Made by a program: the position numbers and the translations under genes
Notes under the pieces: model-generated
What the model was told of the DNA's origin: nothing
Databases searched by the model: none
The model's input: the letters and a program-made list of their open reading frames with translations, nothing else
Assembly (NCBI GenBank): GCA_012934845.2
Contig: WNNJ02002784.1
Coordinates: forward strand, 1-64,000
Source: Pomphorhynchus laevis
Taxonomy: Eukaryota; Acanthocephala; Palaeacanthocephala; Echinorhynchida; Pomphorhynchidae
Reading direction: 5' to 3'
Length of the DNA stretch: 64,000 bases
Shown: positions 21,366-31,034 of the stretch, in pieces
Numbering within the stretch: position 1 is the first letter of the stretch
How the letters are laid out: the number at the start of each line of letters is the position of its first letter

Positions 21366-22785
21366 GGAACATTTAAATTATCCTTATAATAGTTTAAATA
21401 ATCTGATCCCTTATAGTTTTAAATATAAATTGTAAATTATAAGTGAATTGTAAATTAAGTGATATGATCTACTTCCGATCATATCACTTAATCTACAGAA
21501 TTCTTTGTAGATATTTTTAGATAGATATCTAAAAATCTATCTTTGTAGATTTTTAGTTCGTAGTAATCGTAATGTCATTGATACTTATTTAGTCGAAATA
21601 TTTATAACCGAAATTGTCAATACTATCAATATTCTACGTAGTCGAAATGTTGATGGCATTTGCTTTAATGCCTTATCGTCAATTGGTTCAATTATCCGGA
21701 AGTAAATAACACCATTGTGATTAAAGGTCCTTGCTCGATTTTCGCTCTTCGTGAGATTTGAAGTAGTTTGTCATACGGTTTAATGTATATGATGGTGCTA
21801 GTGTTCTAAATACAAATAATACCAAAAATGTTAGCTCCATCACATTCGAAAAAATCTAGTTACAGTCGTTATTATTATTTTGTCGTTGATATTCCATTAA
21901 TTTTTTTATAAAAATAAGAATTTTTGTAAACAATAATTTTTTTATTGAAGATTGATATATAAAATAAAAAATAAATCAGAATTTGTTTAAACAATAATTT
22001 TTTATTGTTTAATTTTTTATTAAAAATGAAATTTATAAAATAAAACCAAATAAAAATTATATAATTTTAACATATACAAACAAATCTTAAGAAAAATCTA
22101 AAAAACAAATCTCAACTGATCACTTAAGATGTTACCAAGTAATTTTACTATAGAATATGACGATGTTCAAATTCAAATGTTATATTTATAGCGAAATCTG
22201 CCTGAAATCTGAAATAACCAAAAACTGAAATGTCTTTATTCTTCTATATTAGAAATATTTATGTTCATATTCAAATATCAGATATTTTTAAAATCGAAAG
22301 TATTTAGTTAAAAAAATTTAAAAAAAAATCCAATTACAGTCGTTATTATTTTGTCGCAAATTTAAAGTAATAAAATAATTCAATAATAAAAAATTAATAA
22401 AATATTAAGCGAATAGAATTAAACATAATAGGTGTTATGCAGGATTCCATAACACAATATTATGAGTTTAATAATACGAATTTGAAATATAAAAGAGTGA
22501 TTAACTGTTCAGGATGCAAATTAAGTTAGAAATCTACGAAACTATATGGATTAGGTCTTAATTGCACAACTTTGTTGCGCATTTTTAAAGAGAAGGGCTA
22601 GAACAATTTAATTGCATTGTAATTTTATTTTTAATTTGGAATTGCATAATTATTTTGTTAAATAAAATATAACAAAATATAAATACAAACAAAATATAAT
22701 GGAGTATGTTTATTCAGGTTGAAATCTTATTATCTAAATTTGTAAATTTCGAATGTCAAAAGTGTGTAATATGAAAATATAATAA
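21366..22785. other. AT-rich region, no gene seen
   Basis: Only A/T-rich sequence. A third partial match to the 17220/21300 repeat (ATGGATTAGGTCTTAATTGC) lies at about 22545-22570. Confidence 0.5.
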
Positions 22786-23080
22786 AGCTACTAATCAGTC
22801 TGGGTGGGTCTCATCAGCTGCTGACCCAGACCTACATTTCACGTTTCGACCCTTATTATCTGCTTTCTTCGTACATTGATGCTGATCGGATTTGAACTCA
22901 GGAAGTCTGCATCACTATTCAACACTACATATTTTTATTCAACGCTACAGACGTCCTGAGTTCAAATCTGATCAGCATCAATGTACGGAGAAAGCAGATA
23001 ATAAGGGTCGAAACGTGAAATGTAGGTCTGGGTCAGCAGCTGATGAGACCCACCCAGACTGATTAGTAGCGTCCTGCTGT
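22786..23080. repeat. Inverted pair of a tRNA-like SINE family
   Basis: 22786-22922 (minus) and 22946-23080 (plus) are inverted copies of one roughly 125-bp element, about 95 percent identical, with about 23 bp between them. The 5' part contains GAGTTCAAATCTGAT, a good match to a tRNA B box. The 3' part forms the hairpin GTCTGGGT...ACCCAGAC enclosing CAGCAGCTGATGAGACC. Confidence 0.8.
23005..23079 (+). ncRNA. Hammerhead-core boxes in non-classical order (SINE copy)
   Basis: GGGTC (23005-23009) and GACCC (23047-23051) pair and flank GAAA (23010-23013) and CTGATGA (23040-23046) exactly as helix II does. CAGCAG (23034-23039) directly before CTGATGA pairs with CTGCTG (23074-23079) directly after GTC (23071-23073), as helix I does. 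CGT (23014-23016) pairs with GCG (23069-23071) as the base of helix III. GGTCTGGGT (23025-23033) pairs with ACCCAGACT (23052-23060) as an extra helix. The order is the same unusual one as in the 364-bp satellite. The inverted copy at 22786 lacks the GTC/CTGCTG end. Confidence 0.4.
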
Positions 23081-23786
23081 ATCAAAAATAAGATCAATAC
23101 CTGTGAGGATAATATCGTGCCACAATCGGAAAAATTTCAGCTCACAGATGCAATCATACAATATAATAAAGCGTTTAAATATAATAAAGCATTTAGTGTC
23201 AAAGTAATCAATATTTGTAATTAAGTATGAAATAATTATTTCCACCTCTTGGCTTTGCTTGTTCCTGACCTGTTTGTAGAAATTTATATACAATATTTGA
23301 TACTATGGTTCTATCCAGGAAGGTGTGAGATCGATGTAACATTACTACTAAAATAATAAATATTTGTGAGTATAAAATAATTATTATATTTTAATTATAT
23401 GAAAAATATCATTTTTTTATTTTTTCGAATAAATATTTTCTTGCAATAGCTGTTTCGACAGCTCATCTGCCGATTGCTCTTATTAGTTACTTTGATAGTT
23501 CCTGCTATCGAGAAAGTTAAAAAATAAAAAGTTTAATTTGAAAGTTCAAAGTATATAATGCAACATGTCGATAGCAGACGGTCAAATATAAACGAATGTT
23601 ATTTTGATTTTTTTAATATAATCGTTCACTAAATATTTAACAGTAAAAGATCAGATGGATGTAATAAATATTTCAAAAATAGATATTATTTTATCGGAAC
23701 AAATAATATAACCGATTTATCGACAACACTTTTGCGAGCGGTTTAGAATTTCGCGGTAACCTCTTAGATTTTAAAACGAATCAACT
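23081..23786. other. AT-rich spacer
   Basis: No gene recognised; downstream region of the secreted-protein gene at 23787. Confidence 0.4.
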
Positions 23787-24968
23787 TTAAATCGTGTTCG
23801 CATCCAATGGATTATCAGTCACCGTCAATGTTGTTTGTGAATGGTTAGTAGCCTCTTTATTGTTTAAGTCTTCTTTTGTAGATGATAGTTTTGCCGTCGA
23901 AAATGGCGGTATTTTCACAGGTATATTGGTTGATGAAAATCTTTCTTCTGAGGTAACTTTTTTCGAAGGATTTGATGATTCAAGTTTTGCTGATGACTCT
24001 TCCGTCGTCGTAGCTAATGGCTCATTTGTAGATGATTCATCCTTCAAAAATGATGTTCCTTCAGATATATCTTTTTTCATAGAATGCAAGGACCCAACTG
24101 TAGATAATTTATCGGTCATAAACGTGGTTTGTTCATTTGCAATAGTAGAGATGAATCCAACTGTAGATAATTTATCGGTCATAAACGTACTTTGCTCACT
24201 TGCATTAGTAGAGATGTTTTGAAAAGCATCTAAATCAGTCATTAACTGCTGAAACGGTCGTACTAATGCATCATTAAGACTGTTTAATATTAAACTGACC
24301 TGTGTGACTAATTTTATTATTTCTGCTGTGTCTTTCTCCGTTATATTTGCTATAACATCTTCTTGCTTACCTTTATCGCTTTCCAATCTCGACAAAATTA
24401 TCTCTAATTTATTAACGTGATCATTAATACTATCATTGCCAAAGTTATTAACAAATATATCCGAAAAATTAGCATCAACCTCTTCGGTAGTTTTGCCGTT
24501 TATTCCTTTTGCATTAGTTACTTCTTCCGTGGTGTGATTGTCTTCAAGCATGTTTGATACTTGTATCAGGTATGCGATTGCCTTGATAACTTTACTATCG
24601 AGAAACGAATGATCGGTCTTGTTATTATCAACTTCTTGTCTTTTATCGATCGTACCGTGTTCTTTTTGATTTGTTCCTTGCTTAAATTTAACTTTATCAA
24701 CCCATTCATTTGTATCGTTGCCGTCAATAAGTTTTAAGAGTGATATTATTACATCTTCAGGAATTTCAGCGAATTCCTTATCGATGGTTTCGATACTGGC
24801 TTGCTCTATGGATTCGTTATTATCAGCTTCGCGTAATGTTGACTTATGTTTCTCATCAGAGTCAATTTCCTCCGATGACTCACTACTTTTAGAAGGAAAT
24901 CCTTTGATGAGCAGTGAAGTACACAGGACATAAATTAGTACTGACCACATACAAATTGATAATTTCAT
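23787..24968 (-). CDS. Secreted protein of unknown function, family member 1
   Basis: 393 residues, single exon. Residues 1-24 form a signal peptide (hydrophobic run ending near LLIKGFP), so the product should be secreted. The rest is acidic, Ser/Thr/Asn-rich and without cysteines in the mature part, so it is probably largely disordered. A dibasic site (IDKRQE, KR at 109-110) follows a short conserved block (AEIPEDVIISLLKL, 67-80), resembling pro-region cleavage. Residues about 251-292 are a tandem duplication of a 20-residue unit containing TFMTDKLSTVG. Several N-x-S/T sites suggest glycosylation. It is clearly related to the proteins at 30173 and, more distantly, 36244: same signal-peptide pattern, SSE/SEE acidic stretch, IISLL block and KR site. 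No known domain recognised. Confidence 0.85.
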   Translation of the reverse strand: MKLSICMWSVLIYVLCTSLLIKGFPSKSSESSEEIDSDEKHKSTLREADNNESIEQASIETIDKEFAEIPEDVIISLLKLIDGNDTNEWVDKVKFKQGTNQKEHGTIDKRQEVDNNKTDHSFLDSKVIKAIAYLIQVSNMLEDNHTTEEVTNAKGINGKTTEEVDANFSDIFVNNFGNDSINDHVNKLEIILSRLESDKGKQEDVIANITEKDTAEIIKLVTQVSLILNSLNDALVRPFQQLMTDLDAFQNISTNASEQSTFMTDKLSTVGFISTIANEQTTFMTDKLSTVGSLHSMKKDISEGTSFLKDESSTNEPLATTTEESSAKLESSNPSKKVTSEERFSSTNIPVKIPPFSTAKLSSTKEDLNNKEATNHSQTTLTVTDNPLDANTI

Positions 24969-25036
24969 GTTCTTATTGCGAAAGCTAATTCTGCTAAGAA
25001 AAAATTCTGCTTTAGAAAAAATATGAATGTGATCGC

Positions 25037-25052
25037 TCTATATATATAAACT
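25037..25052 (-). promoter_or_regulatory. Likely TATA box of secreted-protein gene 1
   Basis: TTTATATATATAG on the minus strand about 75 bp upstream of the start codon at 24968, leaving room for a roughly 45-nt leader. Confidence 0.45.
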
Positions 25053-25059
25053 ACATAAA

Positions 25060-26175
25060 ATATTCACATGAAAGTATCGATAATATGCTTTGATCATGAT
25101 TGTCATGTTTGTGGATGTAACGCAATTGTATCAACAAGCCTTTCGGTTCTTCACATGATCAATGAAATATATCCAACATAATGTCTAAATATTGATATAT
25201 ATATCAGAACTCCTATATCAATATATCTACAAAACTTCTGCTTAGCAGAATTTCCCTCGAAATATGCAGCGCATAATTAGTTTTCTTTTACGATCAAAAT
25301 ACAATCGTAAAGAACAACAAGTTGAAATACTTAAACTACTTTAACTACCATTTTAATAAACAACAATTTAAAATCACGTATGCAGCGAGCATTAATATTA
25401 ATTAATAAAAATTAAAAAAATAAATTATTTATTAATTATTCTCTAAATTATAAATTATTAATTAATTATAATTAATTTACAAAATGCACAGGTTATATTT
25501 AAAAACGGAGTTCAGAAATAAACTAAACTTTGTTAAATTTCATCAAAACGTAATGCGTGAAAAGTTTATAACAAATCATTTATAGAAATGATTAAAAATA
25601 ATTGACATTGATCCATTTATTAAATTTGCAATCATGGAGCAGGATCAATAAAACACTAATTTATTTTTACATGTCGTTACCTGCTGGAAACATCAGAAGA
25701 AACAAAGCGTGCAATTTGTTTTTGAATCACATTTCGATGATGCAGGAATTTGAAAATTTCTGAAATTATCATACTCCAAAACTTCAAATTCAATAAATAT
25801 TAACAACTAATTAAATTATTTGTGCATCAAAAAGTGATCTTAATTAAATTTACTTGTTCTAAGAACATTTGATTCACAAACCCTCTCTCATTTGATTCGT
25901 ATTTATGATTTACTCTCTTCTTTAACAAATGAGGATGAGTGGAATATAATATAATATAATATAATTATATATATATTATATATATATATATTATATATAA
26001 TTACATATTTTATAATTATATTTTAATATAAATAAAAATGTAGTTTTTAGTGGTTTATTGCCTTTACAAATTCTCTTTTATTAAAGCTTGATATTTGGAT
26101 TTTATTGATTGGTCGTGATTGTAAATGTGGAATATTTTAATATGTATATTGTGAAATAGTTTTAAGAATTAAATC
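25060..26175. other. AT-rich spacer
   Basis: No gene recognised. Short palindromic TA tracts at about 25940-26010. Confidence 0.4.
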
Positions 26176-26313
26176 AACTTATTGTCTTTTATCGATCGTA
26201 CCGTGTTCTTTTTGATTTGTTCCTTGTTTAAATTTAACTTTATCAACCATTCATTTGTATCGTTGCCGTCAATAAGTTTTAAAAATGATATTATTACATC
26301 TTCAGGAATTTCA
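26176..26313 (-). pseudogene. Duplicated fragment of secreted-protein gene 1
   Basis: About 97 percent identical to 24632-24770 (codons about 66-112 of family member 1) and in the same orientation. It breaks off at both ends and lacks start and stop, so it is a gene fragment. It ends in the first of two direct repeats (TCAGCTAATACCCTCACGTG, 26311 and 26345). Confidence 0.85.
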
Positions 26314-26445
26314 GCTAATACCCTCACGTGACCTACACTGGAACTCAGCTAATACCCTCACGTGACTTATAAATACTCGATTCTTAGCTCCAGATTACTC
26401 TGCGAACGCAGGAAGGAAAACCTTCAAATTTTTCAGTTAGTTCCG
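26311..26445 (+). promoter_or_regulatory. Promoter-like block with duplicated E-box, TATA box and short hairpin RNA candidate
   Basis: A 22-bp direct repeat holding CACGTGAC occurs at 26311-26332 and 26345-26366. TATAAATA follows at 26368-26375. From about 26400 there are two back-to-back hairpins (CTGCGAACGCAG and GAAGGAAAACCTTC) and then TTTTT at about 26440. The layout would suit a short RNA polymerase III (TATA-type) transcript. No known RNA recognised. Confidence 0.25.
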
Positions 26446-27464
26446 CATAAATGCTCAGTCCGCAGCGAGATTACGATTAACTATATAATACACCATTAAT
26501 ATTAAATATAATACGTTAATTTAATACATACAAAAACAAATGTTTTACAGCAAAGCAGTCGAGACGCAGTCTGACGACATGGCTTCCAACATGCACACGA
26601 TGTTGCCCCGTTGAATTTCAGCGCTGATTCGCTGTAGCATCCATCTACATGCACGTGGCACTTGAGTCATATTTCTTAATCGATTTCCGAGGAAGAGCAG
26701 AAACTTCATACACAGTTTGATTTACTTATCTATCTCAAATGTAACGCATATTTTATTCATAAACAACTTACAAGTGACATTTTAAATATTAATTATTAGA
26801 AATTAATAAGAACTTATTCAACAAGAGAACGGCATGTTTAGAAGACTGGTGTTGAAACCTTGCAAGATCAGCAAGATCAGCAAGATCTTTTTGAGTTTTT
26901 TAATATATGTAAATAAAAAATCATTTTAGTAATTTGAAATAATTATATGTTTATAAATAATAATTTACTAATTAATAATGTTTTTACTCACTATTTAATT
27001 TTAGCAAAATTTAAAACTTTACATATATAATCGAAGTCCAGTTTTGCTGCAGCAAATATGGATTAACAATCAATTGTAGACAGCATTGGCTCGTAGACCG
27101 CAGTGTTAAATGATTATTCGCATTAAGAATATATAGAAATTTGATCAATTTGGAATCCTACGAGATTCAGTGAACTCGTAATTGACGGATACTCATATGT
27201 ACCTTATTTAGAGAATTACAAGAGATCCCCAAACGCAACAAACCAATAAAAGTGATTTACGCAACTAAGTTTCATCTAGCATCGTTAAAAATTGCTAGTA
27301 TCCTACAGTGTTCGCAAAAGCAGTTGAAACGCATCATAACCACTTCATCCGGCTAACACTATATATAGTTAATTATGGCTAATTATAGTTAATTACCGAC
27401 AGCAGCTTTCAATATACATTGGACCGTTGTTTCTTAAACATTTGTTATTTCGCAAGAAATACCG
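26446..27464. other. Spacer, mixed base composition
   Basis: No gene recognised. A 41-codon minus-strand frame at 26553-26675 in GC-richer sequence could be an exon but has no recognisable similarity. Confidence 0.35.
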
Positions 27465-28110
27465 AATTTCTTACGAAATGTGGTATTTATAGAAAATTGT
27501 TTCTTGATATACTGGACTTCGATTCGCGACTTTCACTAGTGTCGCCGGGTACTCCATAATTTCGGTGCTAAAGTGGTCGTCTAGAAGTGACATGGTGACT
27601 GAAAGTCGTGAATCGAAGTCCAGTCTATCAAGCAACACCATTTAGTATAAATGCCGTATTTCGTAAGAAATCCTGGACCGTTGTTTACTCAGCACATCCG
27701 TGCACTACTATTATACCTGCCGCATCCATTTAGGATCCAACGAGTGCAACGACAATTCAGCAACAACCTCTGCCTAGTGTTTAAGGATGGTCCGCACAGC
27801 AATTCGATCTGGTAAAGAGCGTAAGCCTCAGTCAATTAAGCAAAGTGTCGGAAACGCCTTTATTCACAATGTCACACAGGCAACCGAAACGACCAGTGTG
27901 TACCTCATTCTACTGATGAGTGTTTCTGGGTATCTATCATTTCGATGCTGAAGTGGTCGTCTAGAAGTGACATGGAGCCTAAAAGTCGTGAAAAAAGTCC
28001 AGTCCATCAAGCAACACCATTTTATATAAATGTCGCATTTCGTAAGAAATCTTGGACCGTTGTTTACTCGACACTTACCAGTATATATGATAGTCTAGGT
28101 TCGAACCGCA
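27465..28110 (+). repeat. 364-bp satellite family, second location
   Basis: One and a half direct units (27540-28110) preceded by an inverted piece (27465-27537), so a stem of about 70 bp can form with 27600-27680. The unit here is about 380 bp because it keeps a roughly 20-bp stretch (ATTTCGATGCTGAAG) lost from the array at 18606. The hammerhead-type boxes GAAAC, CTGATGA and GTC are present at 27884-27961. Confidence 0.85.
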
Positions 28111-28175
28111 CCCGATATCTTGTTTTAATAAATACTTTAATGTAAACTATTTAGGAGAATCAAACGGGTAAACAT

Positions 28176-28523
28176 AAAAAATAAATTTTAGAAACTTACA
28201 ATTCAAAAAAGCTTTCGGTTTAATATGCCTTTGATATGATTTGATTTGTCAATTTTAAGTGATTTCTAAGTGCATATACACAGCATTTATAGTACAAGTT
28301 GTCAAGTATTATAATACGTGACAATATTATAATACGTGACAACATTATAATACGTGACAATATTATAATACGTGACAACATTATAATACGTGACAATATT
28401 GTAAAACGTGACAATATTGTAATATAAATGCAGTGCATATGCACTTACAAATCAGTAAAAATTGACAAAGGCATATTAAGCCGAAAGATTTTTTAAATTG
28501 TAAGTTTCTATAAATTATTTTTC
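28176..28523. mobile_element. MITE with about 95-bp inverted repeats and minisatellite core
   Basis: 28176-28275 and 28435-28523 are inverted repeats (TAGAAACTTACAATT...CTTTCGG...TTAATATGCCTTTG...AAGTGCATAT), about 85-90 percent matched. The core (28306-28425) consists of about 6.5 copies of the 18-bp unit ATTATAATACGTGACAAT. No coding capacity. The small open frame in the core is repeat reading. Confidence 0.8.
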
Positions 28524-28779
28524 ATCTTATTGGGATGAGAAATATTATTACATATTATTGTTCGGGAACCATTAATCTTCAGATTTGTGAAGTTTATTTG
28601 GCACCTTTGAGTTTTTGTTTTATCAGAATCTCTTAGGCAGACTATATATTATATAATATTTATATTATGTAATATATACATTTCGATGACAGCTCGCAGA
28701 GACAAGGAAAATATACTTTTACAGTAGATTAGCATTAGTAGAAATTAAAGGCAACTGAGCATCCATATTTGCCTAGCGA
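28524..28779. other. AT-rich spacer
   Basis: Nothing recognised. Confidence 0.4.
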
Positions 28780-30005
28780 TAAATGTGCTGATCAGTATTC
28801 ATCCCAGATGATTCATCTGTGTGCAGTCGTCTATACAAAGCGCGAATATTCACTCGGGTCTGCCAGCTTTTTACGGTCAGTCAGAAAAAGGAGGTCGCTA
28901 TCACTATGCTTTTAGCCACCCTCTCCGATTTAAATGACATAAACACCAGCCGAAGGTATTTAGGGTAATAAAACATTATCATGTGTCTTAAAGATATATG
29001 GCCATCATTGATTCAAAACACCTTCATCTCCATTTCCGAAAATAGCGCTTAAGCGTAAAATCCGAGACCATTTAAGTATGCGCAATTTAATCTCACCTAT
29101 TCTCATGTGCTTATGAAAGATCGCTCAGTCTATTCACCTATCGGTTAAGTTTATCAGTTTTGTCAAGAGAACAGTCATCAGCTGCTGTAGCTGTTTTTAT
29201 CGACTTTTCTGCTTTTCATTTTGCTATCTCTTATCTAATGATCCTTGGGTTACCTGTAAAAATTGTTCACAGGCTGGAGATTGCTGTATACTAAGCTATT
29301 CTTTACCCAGATGTGCCTGATGAGCGTCAGTTTTACCAATTACAGGTGTGCCTTGAAGGCTCCCCACTTTCTCCTATCTTATATCTTGATACCTTCATTG
29401 TACTTTTCAAATAACAGCTCTGTGTTCACGACGCAGGTGCAAAGATGTAGTCTCGAACATAAGCCGTTTCTTCATAAGATTAAAAGGCCAGTTGCCACCT
29501 TCAATCTTCTCCTCGGTTCATCCAAATCGCAGGTAGTCGTCTTCAATGACACCACTTCCACCGAGAAAAAGCTATTGTGATATTTAGCTAAAGCTAAAGC
29601 AATATCTTCTCTTTCCTCCATTATGAACAACCAACCTCTCCCAGCCTTTACACATCGAGTAAGATACCTTTGGTTACCATTACGGTTAAATGAACGACCG
29701 GATTAGACTTGAATAGGTTTAAATTGTCTAAAGTGAGCTGGATTTGCAATGAAACGGGCTAACGTTTGTCGAAAAGAGGGAGTGCTCAGGTGCGGCTTTG
29801 TTGCACCTGGGCAATCTCGCGATTAGTCTTATTTTTTAGAGGACGTCCCAAAAAGCAAGGACTGAGATATCTAAAGTTTCTTACGTCGAGATTACCGAAC
29901 ATAGACGCCTCGATTAAATCCTTAGGTATGTGAGAAACCTTGAATGGTTCAGTCGGAAGTTGGAGCGCTGATGTATGGGGTGGGCCTCGATCCCACTGGA
30001 TTACT
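28780..30005 (+). mobile_element. LINE family B, 5'-truncated copy
   Basis: Matches 60500-61760 of the family B element (for example TATGCTTTTAGCC at 28906 with 60610; the reverse transcriptase region from 29200 to 29580; the region after the stop to 30000). It is more diverged, with interrupted frames throughout. It covers reverse transcriptase and the 3' region only. Confidence 0.75.
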
Positions 30006-30172
30006 AACTGATTAAGAAGACAATGTGGAAATTAAATTATAAAACGTTTTTGATTGATTGTTTTCTGACGGTTAAATTTGTTTATTAGCTGCATGTTGTT
30101 TATAGTAAAATAATCCATTATTATTAAAAAATAAAAAAAAATCATTTGTATTTTTAAATGTTTGAAATATAT

Positions 30173-30958
30173 TTAAATGTTGTTATTTTTCATTAAAGTT
30201 TTGTCTGTATTAGTGGTCGTATTATTGAATGTGTTTCTTGTGCCATGCAGCAATTTCCGAAAATATCGCATTAATCCCTCGTAAATCTTGCTCAAAACTA
30301 AATCAGCTTGTTTAAGTAACTTTATAGTTTCAACGTTGTCCGTCTTGGTGTTATTAACGGTTACATCATTAAAATAAATTGTTACATTACTGAGCAATAC
30401 GTCTTCAATATGTAGTAACCTTGAAATATTTTCGAAGTTAAAAACATATTTGCCGTTAATGTCAATGCTATCATCATTTTCAAATTCATTTTCTGTAACT
30501 TCGTTTTGAATTTCTTCAGTGTTAACTGTATAATCTGAATATAATTCGGCATTAACTACCTTTGGCAATTTTGTCATAGGAGTGATGGTTATATCTGAAC
30601 TATTAATTTGAACCAACTCATCGGAGATTGCAGATGCTAAGTCAATTTCTTTTTGCCGTTTGTTAAAATTGTTTGTTTTGATCGGTATTGCCTGAGTCGT
30701 TTCTTCTTCAGATGATGAATGTCCAGAAGTAAGGTTGCTGCTATTAAATATTTCAAACAGCGATATAATGAAATCTTTGGGAATTCCAGAAAGTCTTTTA
30801 ATTTTCGTGTTAATATTTGCTCTATCTATAGAATTCTTGAAATTATCATCAGATTCAACTTCAGATGATTCAATACTTTCAAAGGGCAATCCATGGACGA
30901 TCAGAATACCAAAGAAAATGCAAATTAGAATATACTGAATATGATACACAACCTTCAT
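30173..30958 (-). CDS. Secreted protein of unknown function, family member 2
   Basis: 261 residues, single exon. Signal peptide 1-24 (IFFGILIVHGLP). Then SIESSEVESDD, which matches SKSSESSEEIDSDE of member 1; SGIPKDFIISLFEIF (57-71), matching AEIPEDVIISLLKLI; and a dibasic site KR at 100-101 (FNKRQKE). The mature part is acidic and rich in Asn/Thr with several N-glycosylation sites, and lacks the Ser/Thr tail of member 1. A TATA-like TTTATATTA lies about 45 bp upstream. Located 5.2 kb upstream of member 1 on the same strand. Function unknown; signal peptide plus dibasic site suggests a processed secreted product. Confidence 0.82.
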   Translation of the reverse strand: MKVVYHIQYILICIFFGILIVHGLPFESIESSEVESDDNFKNSIDRANINTKIKRLSGIPKDFIISLFEIFNSSNLTSGHSSSEEETTQAIPIKTNNFNKRQKEIDLASAISDELVQINSSDITITPMTKLPKVVNAELYSDYTVNTEEIQNEVTENEFENDDSIDINGKYVFNFENISRLLHIEDVLLSNVTIYFNDVTVNNTKTDNVETIKLLKQADLVLSKIYEGLMRYFRKLLHGTRNTFNNTTTNTDKTLMKNNNI

Positions 30959-31034
30959 TTCGTTTTAGAAAGCAACTTACACATATTAGTATATAAGCTA
31001 ATATAAAAAATTATTTTTTATGGTGATTTGTTGA

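Noticed and set aside
23794-24222. 142-codon plus-strand frame
   Set aside because: It is antisense to secreted-protein gene 1, which has a signal peptide and paralogues on the opposite strand.
28306-28425. Regularly spaced short repeats resembling a CRISPR array
   Set aside because: The 18-bp units are contiguous without unique spacers, lie inside a MITE, and the genome is eukaryotic. It is a minisatellite.
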